A model generated the notes under the pieces. That model was not told the DNA's origin and made no database searches. It saw only the letters and a program-made list of their open reading frames with translations. DNA of 64,000 bases. Origin: Proteobacteria bacterium UBA6503. GTDB taxonomy: Bacteria; Pseudomonadota; Alphaproteobacteria; UBA1280; UBA6503. Positions within the stretch are counted from its first letter, which is position 1, and each line of letters begins with the position of its first letter. Made by a program: the position numbers and the translations under genes. Of the stretch, positions 6,333-14,589 are shown in pieces. The stretch spans positions 1 through 64,000 of the forward strand of contig DJLZ01000003.1 in NCBI GenBank assembly GCA_002436405.1, written 5' to 3'.

Positions 6333-8819
6333 ATGACAGCCCATAACCCAAAAGATACACCCAACGTCTCGAATATTTCCCTGCCTATCGAGGGCATGAC
6401 CTGCGCATCCTGCGTTTTCCACGTTGAAAAAGCGCTTTCCAAGGTCGAAGGTGTTGGCAGCGTTGCGGTCAATCTCGCCACCGAAAAGGCGGAGATCAAG
6501 CCATCCGGCCCGGTTGATCGCGCCGCACTCGTCCAGGCTGTCAAGGATGCGGGCTATGATGTGCCTGAACGCACCAGCGCGACCGAGCTTGCCATTGGCG
6601 GGATGACTTGCGCCTCTTGTGTGGGCCGCGTTGAAAAAGCCCTCAAGGCCGTACCGGGTGTCACCGATGCGGTTGTCAATCTGGCCACAGAACGCGCCAC
6701 CGTGCGCGGATCGGCTACCAGCGATGCCTTGATTGCCGCAGTAATCGGCGCAGGCTATGAAGCCCGCCTGATCGAAGCCACAGGTGAGATCGAAGATAAT
6801 TCCGAGCAGAAAGACGCCGAACGCAAAGAGCTGAAGAGCGATTTCATTCTGGCAACCGTTCTGGCCTTGCCGGTGTTCGTTTTGGAAATGGGATCGCACA
6901 TGATTCCAGCCATGCATGAGTTCGTAATGAACACGATTGGCATGCAACTGAGCTGGTATCTGCAATTCGCACTGACGAGCTTTGTGCTGGCCGTGCCGGG
7001 CTGGCGTTTCTATAAAAAAGGTTTTCCCGCGCTCATGCGTCTTGCGCCCGATATGAATTCCCTCGTGTCGGTCGGGACGTTGGCAGCATACGGTTACTCT
7101 CTTGTGGCGACTTTCCTGCCGCATCTTTTACCGGCGAATACCGTGAATGTTTATTACGAAGCCGCCGCCGTGATCGTGGCGTTGGTGCTGCTCGGCAAAT
7201 TCATGGAAGCCCGCGCCAAGGGCCGCACGTCCGAGGCCATCACGCGCCTGATCGGAATGCAGGCCAAGGTCGCACATGTCCAGCGCAACGGGCAATTTAT
7301 CGATATTCCAATCAGCGAAGTAGCACTGGGCGATATTATCGAAGTGCGCCCAGGTGAGCGTATTCCGGTCGATGGCGAAGTGCTGGACGGCAAGAGCTTC
7401 GTGGATGAATCCATGATCACGGGCGAGCCGATTCCGGTCGAGAAAACCATCGGCAGCACGGTCGTGGGCGGTACGGTCAACCAGAAAGGCGCGTTTACGC
7501 TCAAAGCTACGGCTGTCGGCGGGCAAACCATGCTGGCGCAAATCATCCGTCTGGTCGAACAGGCGCAAGGCTCCAAACTGCCCATTCAGGCGGTGGTCGA
7601 CCGCGTAACCATGTGGTTCGTCCCAGCGGTGCTGGCAGCGGCCACCGTAACCTTCCTTGTCTGGCTGGCTTACGGCCCATCGCCCGCACTGACCTTTGCG
7701 CTTGTGAATGCGGTGGCTGTCCTGATTATCGCCTGCCCATGCGCCATGGGTCTGGCCACGCCAACCTCCATTATGGTCGGCACTGGACGCGGTGCGGAAC
7801 TCGGTGTGCTTTTCCGTAAGGGTGAAGCCCTGCAGCTTTTGAAAGATGCCAAGGTCGTGGCCGTCGATAAAACCGGAACGCTAACCGAAGGCCACCCCGC
7901 CCTGACCGATTTGGAAGTGACAGAAGGTTTTGAACGTAATCAGGTCTTGGGACAGATCGCGGCGGTGGAATCCCGCTCCGAACACCCGATTGCCCGCGCC
8001 ATTGTCGATGCCGCAAAAGAAGAAGGCATTGCCATTCCGTCTTTGAGTGATTTTGATTCTGTAACAGGCATGGGCGTGAAGGCTGTGGTTAATGGCGTGA
8101 ATATCGAGGTAGGTGCGGATCGCTATATGCGGGAGCTGGGCCTTGATACAGGCGTATTCGCCGCCACGGCGGAGCGTCTGGCCAGCGAAGGTAAATCCCC
8201 GCTCTATGCCGCCATCGGAGGCAAACTGGCCGCCATTGTGGCCGTGGCCGACCCGATCAAGGCATCCACACCTGCGGCGATCAAGGCCCTGCACGATCTG
8301 GGTCTGAAAGTAGCCATGATCACGGGCGACAACGCCCGCACGGCGCAGGCCATTGCCGCCAAGCTCGGCATTGACGAAGTGGTGGCCGAAGTGCTGCCGG
8401 AGGGCAAGGTTGAGGCTGTGAAGCGCCTCAAAGCCCAATACGGCCAGATCGCCTTTGTCGGTGACGGCATCAATGACGCGCCTGCCTTGGCGGAAGCCGA
8501 TGTCGGGCTTGCCATCGGCACAGGCACGGATGTCGCGATGGAGTCCGCCGATGTCGTGTTGATGTCAGGCAATCTGCAGGGCGTGCCGAATGCCATCGCC
8601 CTATCCAAGGCGACCATCGGCAATATCCGCCAGAACCTGTTCTGGGCCTTTGCCTACAACACGGCCTTAATTCCGGTCGCGGCAGGTGTGCTTTATCCCA
8701 CCTATGGCATCCTGCTTTCGCCGATCTTTGCGGCGGGGGCAATGGCCATGTCGAGCGTCTTTGTGCTGGGGAACGCGCTGCGTTTGCGGCGCTTTCAACC
8801 GCCTATGGGGCAAGAATAA
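6333..8819 (+). CDS. copA: Cu(I)-exporting P1B-type ATPase
   Basis: 828-residue inner-membrane pump that exports Cu(I) from the cytosol using ATP. Two heavy-metal-associated domains each carry GMTCASC (residues 21-27 and 90-96). Eight membrane helices follow, with the CPC transport motif at 468-470, the phosphorylated Asp at 512 in DKTGT, TGE in the actuator loop, HP in the nucleotide domain (SEHPIARA) and GDGINDAP from 710. Length is normal. AAGGAG lies 8 bp before the start. It is co-transcribed with cueR 12 bp downstream and is preceded by a CueR operator. Confidence 0.97.
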   Translation: MTAHNPKDTPNVSNISLPIEGMTCASCVFHVEKALSKVEGVGSVAVNLATEKAEIKPSGPVDRAALVQAVKDAGYDVPERTSATELAIGGMTCASCVGRVEKALKAVPGVTDAVVNLATERATVRGSATSDALIAAVIGAGYEARLIEATGEIEDNSEQKDAERKELKSDFILATVLALPVFVLEMGSHMIPAMHEFVMNTIGMQLSWYLQFALTSFVLAVPGWRFYKKGFPALMRLAPDMNSLVSVGTLAAYGYSLVATFLPHLLPANTVNVYYEAAAVIVALVLLGKFMEARAKGRTSEAITRLIGMQAKVAHVQRNGQFIDIPISEVALGDIIEVRPGERIPVDGEVLDGKSFVDESMITGEPIPVEKTIGSTVVGGTVNQKGAFTLKATAVGGQTMLAQIIRLVEQAQGSKLPIQAVVDRVTMWFVPAVLAAATVTFLVWLAYGPSPALTFALVNAVAVLIIACPCAMGLATPTSIMVGTGRGAELGVLFRKGEALQLLKDAKVVAVDKTGTLTEGHPALTDLEVTEGFERNQVLGQIAAVESRSEHPIARAIVDAAKEEGIAIPSLSDFDSVTGMGVKAVVNGVNIEVGADRYMRELGLDTGVFAATAERLASEGKSPLYAAIGGKLAAIVAVADPIKASTPAAIKALHDLGLKVAMITGDNARTAQAIAAKLGIDEVVAEVLPEGKVEAVKRLKAQYGQIAFVGDGINDAPALAEADVGLAIGTGTDVAMESADVVLMSGNLQGVPNAIALSKATIGNIRQNLFWAFAYNTALIPVAAGVLYPTYGILLSPIFAAGAMAMSSVFVLGNALRLRRFQPPMGQE

Positions 8820-8831
8820 AGGAGAGAAACT

Positions 8832-9284
8832 ATGAATATCGGTGAAGCTGCCAAGGCATCCGGCGTATCGGCCAAGATGATCCGCTATTATGAAGAAATA
8901 AAACTGATCCCGCCGAGTGACCGCACGGCATCGGGTTATCGTTCCTATTCGCAAAGCGATATTCACCGTTTGCAGTTTGTAAGAAGGGCGCGTGATCTGG
9001 GCTTCCAGGTGGCGGAGATCAGCGAATTGCTGGCATTGTGGGGAGATCGTTCACGCAAAAGCTCGGACGTGAAGAAGGTGGCGCAAAAGCATATCGTCGA
9101 TCTGCAGCAGCGCATTCAGGATATGCAGGAAATGGCGGATACATTGCAGACGCTCGTCAGCTGCTGCGCGGGCGACGGAAGGCCGGAATGTCCGATCCTG
9201 GAAGGCCTCGAAAAGTCTGCCAAGACCACCAGCCGTCCTGCCGCCCGTAAAGGTGCAGTTACTTCTATCAAAAAGAAGCGTTAG
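8832..9284 (+). CDS. cueR: CueR-type MerR-family copper regulator
   Basis: 150 residues. The N-terminal MerR winged helix begins MNIGEAAKASGVSAKMIRYY, a dimerisation coiled coil follows (about 75-115), and the metal loop CCAGDGRPECPIL has the two Cys about eight residues apart that bind a single Cu(I) in CueR. The basic tail (residues about 130-150, ending KKKR) is longer than usual. Probable activator of the three 19-bp-spacer promoters in this island. Its 3' end overlaps copZ by 4 bp. Confidence 0.93.
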   Translation: MNIGEAAKASGVSAKMIRYYEEIKLIPPSDRTASGYRSYSQSDIHRLQFVRRARDLGFQVAEISELLALWGDRSRKSSDVKKVAQKHIVDLQQRIQDMQEMADTLQTLVSCCAGDGRPECPILEGLEKSAKTTSRPAARKGAVTSIKKKR

Positions 9285-9475
9285 TCTTTCGTTGGCGGGA
9301 AGCCAACTTCGCAGAGCGCAGCTTCCACTTGTTCTTTGCTGGCCGAGGTAACGACTTCAACGCTGCGGCTTGGCGGATCGGCTTTGACATCCGCTTGCGG
9401 ATCGAGCGATTTGATCGCTGCCGTCACGCCACGGGCGCAGCCGCCACAGGTCATGTTTTCAATATGCAGTTTCAT
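9281..9475 (-). CDS. copZ: CopZ-like copper chaperone (HMA domain)
   Basis: 64-residue single heavy-metal-associated domain. The Cu(I) site is MTCGGC (residues about 8-13), with a ferredoxin-like beta-alpha-beta pattern and VGFPP near the end. It would hand Cu(I) to the HMA domains of CopA. Transcribed toward cueR from its own CueR-type promoter at 9508-9538, with AAAGGAGG upstream of the start. Confidence 0.93.
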   Translation of the reverse strand: MKLHIENMTCGGCARGVTAAIKSLDPQADVKADPPSRSVEVVTSASKEQVEAALCEVGFPPTKD

Positions 9476-9507
9476 GATAAAGCCTCCTTTTGTTGCTTAT
9501 AGTTTAA

Positions 9508-9538
9508 GTATGGGGCTTCCCATCGTTGGAAGGTCAAG
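9508..9538 (-). promoter_or_regulatory. CueR-type promoter of copZ
   Basis: On the minus strand, TTGACC (-35), exactly 19 bp, then CATACT (-10). The spacer region holds a CueR-like dyad at 9515-9535, with ACCTTCC and GGGAAGCC arms. It matches the copA promoter in the -35 and the left arm. Confidence 0.75.
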
Positions 9539-9544
9539 GGGTTT

Positions 9545-9709
9545 TTATCCGCGCGGCCATTGCTGGTGCAGATCATCGATCACAAAAGCATGTCCGTCCT
9601 TGGACGCATGCGCTTCTTTTAAATGCGGGTGATCCGGCGCAAGGTTTTCATGTCCGTGCGGCACAATGTCGGGATCATTGGCGGGCCATATCATGAAGCC
9701 TGTCAGTGT
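9545..9709 (-). pseudogene. C-terminal fragment of a gene cut by the IS
   Basis: An open minus-strand frame enters from the IS edge and stops at 9545-9547, with no start of its own. Its 54 or so codons include TGFMIWPANDPDIVPHGHEN, then a His-rich stretch and VIDDLHQQWPRG at the end. His-rich tails ending in IDDLH.RWP-like sequence occur on some metal-related MFS permeases, so this may be the tail of a transporter belonging to the island. The codon bias matches the copper genes. Assignment tentative. Confidence 0.6.
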
Positions 9710-10516
9710 GGTGCTGTCAGACTAAACTAAATAGTCTCAGCATATCGTAAGGCAAGTAAGTCTTATGCCATAGCAATTTGCCGCCACTGGTTGAGTGAAG
9801 TGGCTCGTAAGGCTTTAAAATGTTGTCGTTGTTCTAGATGGCGTTGATGATTGAAGTGGTTTTGGAATGTGGCCTGTATCGCTACAAATTTCTGCAAGGA
9901 ATGCATGGACCTAAATCTATTCATACCTCGTTCTCGTCGCCTGAAATGAAGATGGGAATTCTCCGCCAAATTGTTGGCATACTGCGTTGTTTCTTGAAGG
10001 TGTTTTATTCCTAAGTCCCGCAGTGCTGCACCATAAGACGCCAGCTTATCCGTAACGATTTTATTTGGGTTTCCGTAAGTTTTGATGAGTTTCTTTAGAA
10101 ATTTAAGCGCTGTTTTCTTATCTCTGCGCTTGGAAACAAAGCAGTCCAGAACAACGCCTTCATGATCAACTGCCCGCCATAGGTAATGATTCTGGCCATT
10201 GATTTTGACAAATACTTCGTCAATATGCCAACGCCAGTTTGAGTGAGAGTAGGGGGAGCGCCTTTGCTTCAGGCCATTTGCGAAATGAGTACCGAACTTA
10301 TTCCACCAAAAGCGAACCGTTTCATGACAAATATCGATACCTCTCTCATGCAGAATATCTTCTACATTACGCAAGCTGAGTGGAAATCGGACATAATACA
10401 TCACAGCAAGTTTAATGATTTCAGGGCTAGTTTTGTAATATTTGAAGGGATTTGGCTTTTTCATGGGGTCATTTTACCCCATAATCACAAGGGCTGGATT
10501 TTAATCTGACAAGACC
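9710..10516 (-). mobile_element. IS6-family insertion sequence, complete
   Basis: 807 bp, bounded by imperfect inverted repeats GGTGCTGTCAGACTAA (9710-9725) and GGTCTTGTCAGATTAA (complement of 10501-10516), with 13 of 16 bases matching. It contains a single transposase gene. Flanking 8-mers GTCAGTGT and GTTGCAAG differ, as expected if this copy forms one side of a composite element or was involved in recombination. Confidence 0.9.
9763..10464 (-). CDS. IS6-family transposase
   Basis: 233-residue DDE transposase. A short helix-turn-helix region (ISLRNVEDILHERGI-like, about residues 29-45) precedes the RNase H-fold core: WHIDEVFVKI (first Asp), VTDKLASYGAA (second Asp) and NNLAENSHLHFRRRERGM (Glu with the family K/R-rich context). 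Length and motifs are those of IS26/IS6 relatives. Complete and apparently functional. Confidence 0.95.
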   Translation of the reverse strand: MKKPNPFKYYKTSPEIIKLAVMYYVRFPLSLRNVEDILHERGIDICHETVRFWWNKFGTHFANGLKQRRSPYSHSNWRWHIDEVFVKINGQNHYLWRAVDHEGVVLDCFVSKRRDKKTALKFLKKLIKTYGNPNKIVTDKLASYGAALRDLGIKHLQETTQYANNLAENSHLHFRRRERGMNRFRSMHSLQKFVAIQATFQNHFNHQRHLEQRQHFKALRATSLNQWRQIAMA

Positions 10517-10517
10517 G

Positions 10518-10892
10518 TTGCAAGAGCTGCGAGATAAATGGCAGGAGGCGTGGTGTATTGAGCCACACCAAGGCATTGGCCCCACGCTGCTGCAGAAGAG
10601 TTTAGCTTATAAAGAGTATGAGGCTGAGAAGGGTGGACTGCCGCCAAAGCAGCACGCACAGCTTTTGAAGCTAATAAGCCAGTATAAACAAAACCCAGAA
10701 GCCCTCGAAAATACCACCCCACAGCTTAAGCCTGGCACGCAGTTAGTAAAGGTCTGGCGTGGGAAGCGTTATACCGTCCACGTTACCACCCAAGGGTTCG
10801 AATACCTCAATAAGCACTACGGCAGCCTATCTGCTGTGGCGGAAGCCATCACCGGCACACGGTGGAATGGTCGCCGTTTCTTCGCTGTTTAG
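10518..10892 (+). CDS. DUF2924 family protein, 5' end removed by IS
   Basis: 124 codons remain, starting at a TTG one base after the IS. The family signature is clear in the second half: LKPGTQLVKVWRGKRYTV, GFEYLNKHYGSLSAVAEAITG and TRWNGRRFF. DUF2924 proteins are usually about 140-160 residues, so roughly the first 15-25 are missing. No ribosome site precedes the TTG, and expression is doubtful. Function of the family is unknown, but it travels with large serine recombinases and may be an accessory DNA-binding factor. Confidence 0.8.
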   Translation: MQELRDKWQEAWCIEPHQGIGPTLLQKSLAYKEYEAEKGGLPPKQHAQLLKLISQYKQNPEALENTTPQLKPGTQLVKVWRGKRYTVHVTTQGFEYLNKHYGSLSAVAEAITGTRWNGRRFFAV

Positions 10893-10930
10893 CATTCTTT
10901 ACTTGAAAATTATCCCCTCTAAGCCATACT

Positions 10931-11137
10931 AGCCCCATGAACAGCAAATTCTGTTCTGGGGCTTCATAACCCCTCTTAGACGGTCATAGCATCAGACCGT
11001 TACAAAAGATGCTGCCAACCGGTTTATGGCCGGGAGGCAGTGCTATATGTCCAGGCGTAAGCTAAAAAGTGCTGCGCCGTTTCTAAGACGGTTATGAACT
11101 CCCGGTCACCAGTTGCTGGTGACCATTTGTTTTTTAA
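10931..11137 (+). ncRNA. Structured non-coding segment (leader RNA or sRNA)
   Basis: About 205 bases with dense pairing: hairpin AGCCCCATGAACAG/CTGTTCTGGGGCT (10931-10963); an H-type pseudoknot in which ACGGTC (10980) pairs GACCGT (10995) while AGCATC (10988) in its loop pairs GATGCT (11008); hairpin CTGCC-AA-CCGG/CCGG-GA-GGCAG (11012-11040); hairpin GGCG/CGCC (11054-11078); and a terminator at 11104-11137. A second ACGGTT at 11088 could replace the first pairing partner of GACCGT. It fits an attenuating leader for the PhyH gene, or a free small RNA. No known family recognised. Confidence 0.5.
11104..11137 (+). terminator. Intrinsic terminator or attenuator before PhyH gene
   Basis: Perfect 9-bp stem GGTCACCAG/CTGGTGACC with a three-base loop, followed by ATTTGTTTTTT. 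It ends 16 bp before the PhyH start, so it either ends the RNA above or attenuates the gene. Confidence 0.7.
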
Positions 11138-11153
11138 CAAGGGGTCCGAACCG

Positions 11154-12305
11154 ATGAGCGACACATACACATTTAGCACTCTCTATGAAGAAGATGCTTT
11201 TAATCTATACAACAGCCTTCCACGCAAGTCACAAAAAGCCGTTATAAGGCTTATGAACTTCGAACAATCAAACACCCATGGCTTTTTACTGCGCCGCAAA
11301 AGGTTTAAAGAGATGTATGCCTTTGACTGGAAAACACGCAAACTGCTTTCAATGTTCCTGCTGGAAAAACATCCAATTTTTGAAGGAGAGGGGCTGCCCA
11401 CTATTTTTGAAAGCCAGTCGGATGTGGCCGATACCGTTGCGACCTTAGGGAAGAATGGCTATGCCATATCAGCAAATAAACTCACAGCTAAACTGCCAAT
11501 GGATGAGTTACTTTTTCAATCGAAAGACAAAACCTCACAGTCATTTAGCGGTAAAACACTGCTTGAGGCAATGGAGCAGAATAATCCTGATAAATTGGCA
11601 GGTACATATTGGCTAAAAGACCAAAACACCGCTGCCCAAATGCCCGAGTTTGCCCGTATCGCTTTTGACCCGTATATCTTATCAGTAGTTTCAGGGTATC
11701 TGGGGTGCACGCCTATCCACGTACAAACGAACCTGTGGTTCTCATTCGCAGGTGAACAAGACCACAAGACGCTTTCGCGCAATGCTCAGTTCTTCCACCA
11801 AGACAAAGAGTTTGTGAAGTTCATTAAGGTGTTTATCTACCTTAATGACGTCACCACTGAGAACGGCCCTCATTGCTACATTGAGGGCAGCCATATTGAC
11901 GAACTTAACCAGCACGGTATCCCATACTCAACTCGCCTGCCAGACGAACAGGTACTCAGCTTCTATGGGGAAGATAAGCTAAGAATAGTTGAAGGCGAAG
12001 CTGGCACAATTATCTTCGGCGATACCGTTGCGGCCCATAAAGGCTTACCCCTTAAGAAAGGTAGCCGCCTTATTCTGCAGCTAGAATATGCGGCATCACT
12101 CTATATGTCGCCAGTCTGCCCCTTTAGTGACTTGAGCTCGGAGGCCAAAGGAGCCATTCATCCAGTTGTGCTGAAGCATGGGAGATTGTTTGCTAATTAT
12201 AGCAATGAAACCAGAGAGATATATGAAGTCATACCAGCCAAGAGGCTTAAGCCTAAAAGAGCATGGCAGAAAGTTTTAGGTTCTTACCGTCACAATGATA
12301 GATGA
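11154..12305 (+). CDS. PhyH-like Fe(II)/2-oxoglutarate dioxygenase
   Basis: 383 residues from ATG 11154, chosen over 11094 because AAGGGG lies upstream and the longer start would lie within the terminator stem region. The double-stranded beta-helix core shows the iron triad H215-x-D217 in FFHQDKEF and H295 in AAHKG, with R305 (KKGSRLILQ) to hold 2-oxoglutarate. Flanking segments NGPHCYIEGSH and GTIIFGD are typical of phytanoyl-CoA dioxygenase-like enzymes. The first 110 residues are a basic helical extension not typical of the family. The substrate is unknown; in this cargo position it may modify a small molecule or macromolecule. Confidence 0.82.
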   Translation: MSDTYTFSTLYEEDAFNLYNSLPRKSQKAVIRLMNFEQSNTHGFLLRRKRFKEMYAFDWKTRKLLSMFLLEKHPIFEGEGLPTIFESQSDVADTVATLGKNGYAISANKLTAKLPMDELLFQSKDKTSQSFSGKTLLEAMEQNNPDKLAGTYWLKDQNTAAQMPEFARIAFDPYILSVVSGYLGCTPIHVQTNLWFSFAGEQDHKTLSRNAQFFHQDKEFVKFIKVFIYLNDVTTENGPHCYIEGSHIDELNQHGIPYSTRLPDEQVLSFYGEDKLRIVEGEAGTIIFGDTVAAHKGLPLKKGSRLILQLEYAASLYMSPVCPFSDLSSEAKGAIHPVVLKHGRLFANYSNETREIYEVIPAKRLKPKRAWQKVLGSYRHNDR

Positions 12306-12359
12306 ATTTATTATTGTGACTAGTATTATAGTTAGTGGGTAAATGAAAGGAGTTCTTCA

Positions 12360-12977
12360 ATGGGTGAAATAAAGAAGTATATGGATATCTACCGGTGTCA
12401 CATGGGAGAAATTATTGCAAGAGATAAGTTTCTGAGAGGTATTTTGTCTAAAGGCGGATTCCTAGGTAACAATACCTATGACTATGAAGTATTTGCAATT
12501 CACGTTCGTAAAATTCTCGAAGCAATTGCTTATTCATCTTTAGTAGCGAATGTAGAGAAATATAAAGAGAGACATTCAGGTTATGAGGAGCATTGGAAAG
12601 CCAAAGGACTTCTTGAATGTATTGAAGAAGTGAATCCTGAATATTACCCAGAGCCTGTCTCCGTCACGAAAACTGGCGAGAACCAACATCATATTGAGCC
12701 CAAGGTAGATGCCGAGGCCCTAACTAAGGAAGAATTTTGCTTTTTATACGATAAATGCAACGAAGCATTACATCACTGGCGCCCTTTTGCCCCTGGAGCA
12801 AATATAGACTTTGAGAAAAAACCAATCGAATGGTTAGATAAAATTAGAAACCTTATGAACACACACAAGATTTGTATTAACTCTCTGGAGGAGTATTGGC
12901 TTGTGCAGATGGTTAGTAATGATGGACGGACTAATATTTTTCAACTTAAGGCTCTCAAAGACTCGACTTCCTCTTAA
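12360..12977 (+). CDS. Hypothetical helical protein in integrative module
   Basis: 205 residues, not recognised. Predicted mainly helical and soluble, no signal peptide. There are two HEPN-reminiscent features: a long N-terminal helical pair containing VRKILEAIAYSSL and the stretch FCFLYDKCNEALHHWRPFAP, but no clear RxxxxxH motif. AAGGAG is 9 bp before the start. GC is lower than the neighbours, consistent with cargo. It lies between the PhyH gene and the recombinase, with which it may be co-transcribed. Confidence 0.65.
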   Translation: MGEIKKYMDIYRCHMGEIIARDKFLRGILSKGGFLGNNTYDYEVFAIHVRKILEAIAYSSLVANVEKYKERHSGYEEHWKAKGLLECIEEVNPEYYPEPVSVTKTGENQHHIEPKVDAEALTKEEFCFLYDKCNEALHHWRPFAPGANIDFEKKPIEWLDKIRNLMNTHKICINSLEEYWLVQMVSNDGRTNIFQLKALKDSTSS

Positions 12978-13014
12978 AACCAAGCGTTACTTACCTTAAT
13001 GGAGGTAAGTATAT

Positions 13015-14589
13015 ATGCCGTATGAAAAAACCAAAACCATAAACTGCGCTATTTACACCCGCAAGTCGACCGATGAGGGGTTGGAGATGGACTTTAACAC
13101 TCTCGATGCCCAGCGGGAGGCTTGCGAAGCGTACATCGCTAGCCAACGGGGTGAGGGGTGGCGTGCCTTGAAGCAAAAGTATGATGATGGCGGCTTCTCG
13201 GGTGGCAGCATGGAACGGCCCGCCCTTAAACGTCTTATGCAGGATATTAAAGCAGGCCACGTGGATATTGTGGTCGTGTATAAGATTGACCGCCTTACAC
13301 GCTCGCTGATGGACTTTGCTAAACTCGTGGATGTGTTTGATGCCCATAACGTGACCTTCGTCAGCGTGACCCAATCCTTTAACACCACAACCTCTATGGG
13401 GCGGCTGACGCTGAATGTGCTGCTATCCTTTGCCCAATTTGAGAGGGAAGTCTCAGCCGAGCGGATTCGCGATAAAATCGCTGCCAGTAAAAAGAAAGGC
13501 ATGTGGATGGGCGGGGTGCCACCGTTGGGCTACAAAGTTGAAAATCGGCAACTGCTGCTTGACCCGCCAAATATGCCGCTGGCGCAACGTATCTTTAAAG
13601 ACTACCTAAAACTGGGGAATGTAGTGGATTTGAAAGAGACCTTGGATAAAGAGGGTATTACGTCCCCCATACGATTAACAGCCAAAGGTAACGCCAGAGG
13701 TGGTAAGCCATTCTCCCGCGGGGCACTGCACCACATGCTTCGCAACCCTATCTACAATGGCAAGATTCGCCATAAGGACGAGACCTACGATGGGCAGCAT
13801 ACAGCCCTGATTGAAGATGATCTGTGGCAGGCTGTACAGAACAAGTTGGATAGTCAAGCAGCGTTCCGCCAAGGGGAAGTTAAGAAAGTGAAAAGCAAGG
13901 CTCTCTTGAAGGGCCTTATTTATACGCCGGAGGGGATTCTTTACACGCAGACCCGAACCAAGAAGGGCAAGACCTCCTACAGATATTACACGAGCCAAGA
14001 ACTGATAAATAAGCGTGGCCACCCAAGCGCCGCCTTAGGCCGCTTGCCTGCCCATGAGGTTGAACAGCACTTGCTGAAAGGTTTGTACAAGGAACTGACC
14101 AAAGATGAGGCCCTCTACAGTTGGTTGGGGCTTGACCCGATGATGGATAGCGACACGGCCAAGCATATCCGTAAGCACATTGAGGTGCTGGGCGAGGGGC
14201 TTGCGAAGTGTTTAAAACGAGTTGAAGTACACTCGAAGAAACTAGTGGCAACGGTTTCAATAGCAAGCTACGCTCAATTGATAGGCCAAAAGCTTAATAT
14301 AAATGTTGAAGCAATGGCTGAAGAAGCACAGGTGAACATCAGCTACTATGTGCGCCGCGCTTATAAGGGCACGGTAGTGATTAAGCCCACGGGCAAAACT
14401 GCCCAGACTTTGGATAGCCTGCCGCAGGTGCAACTGCAGAATCTGGTAAGAGGTATCGTTTGGCGGGATGAACACTTTGCCGGCATGACCATCAAAGCCA
14501 TTGCTGAGCGAGAAGGCCTATCTGAAGCGGGTATACGTAAAATCATCATGCAGAGCTTTGACCAACTCGCGAGTATATATTCCCAGTAA
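13015..14589 (+). CDS. Large serine recombinase
   Basis: 524 residues. The N-terminal resolvase/invertase domain (about 6-150) has the catalytic Ser in IYTRKSTDE, with DGGFSGGSMERPALKRLM and VVVYKIDRLTRS. The recombinase domain (about 165-270) includes GYKVENRQLLLDPP and the usual HHMLRNPIYNGKIRHK. The zinc-ribbon region seems weak: the typical CxxC pairs are lacking. The C-terminal part (about 350-520) is helical and ends in a helix-turn-helix-like AIAEREGLSEAGIRKII. Probably mobilises the module near tRNA-Tyr. Preceded by GGAGGT. Confidence 0.92.
   Translation: MPYEKTKTINCAIYTRKSTDEGLEMDFNTLDAQREACEAYIASQRGEGWRALKQKYDDGGFSGGSMERPALKRLMQDIKAGHVDIVVVYKIDRLTRSLMDFAKLVDVFDAHNVTFVSVTQSFNTTTSMGRLTLNVLLSFAQFEREVSAERIRDKIAASKKKGMWMGGVPPLGYKVENRQLLLDPPNMPLAQRIFKDYLKLGNVVDLKETLDKEGITSPIRLTAKGNARGGKPFSRGALHHMLRNPIYNGKIRHKDETYDGQHTALIEDDLWQAVQNKLDSQAAFRQGEVKKVKSKALLKGLIYTPEGILYTQTRTKKGKTSYRYYTSQELINKRGHPSAALGRLPAHEVEQHLLKGLYKELTKDEALYSWLGLDPMMDSDTAKHIRKHIEVLGEGLAKCLKRVEVHSKKLVATVSIASYAQLIGQKLNINVEAMAEEAQVNISYYVRRAYKGTVVIKPTGKTAQTLDSLPQVQLQNLVRGIVWRDEHFAGMTIKAIAEREGLSEAGIRKIIMQSFDQLASIYSQ

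Larger units (their letters stand above)
1..10516. mobile_element. Composite transposon-like metal resistance island
   Basis: Copper and zinc homeostasis genes at 353-9475 lie between two IS6-family ends in the same orientation (7-22 and 10501-10516). IS6 elements move such segments by replicative cointegrate formation. The gene next to the right IS (DUF2924) has lost its start and the fragment just inside it (9545-9709) has lost its front, which fits IS-mediated joining. The outer target duplication cannot be tested because the left IS is cut by the window edge; the 8 bp outside the right IS is GTTGCAAG. Confidence 0.75.

Noticed and set aside
23..9709. Search for an 8-bp target duplication around the island
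   Set aside because: Inner flanks GTATCAAT and GTCAGTGT do not match and the outer left flank is outside the window, so nothing can be concluded.
12360..12977. HEPN toxin assignment
   Set aside because: Helical content and HH/R residues hint at it, but the diagnostic RxxxxxH motif is not present.
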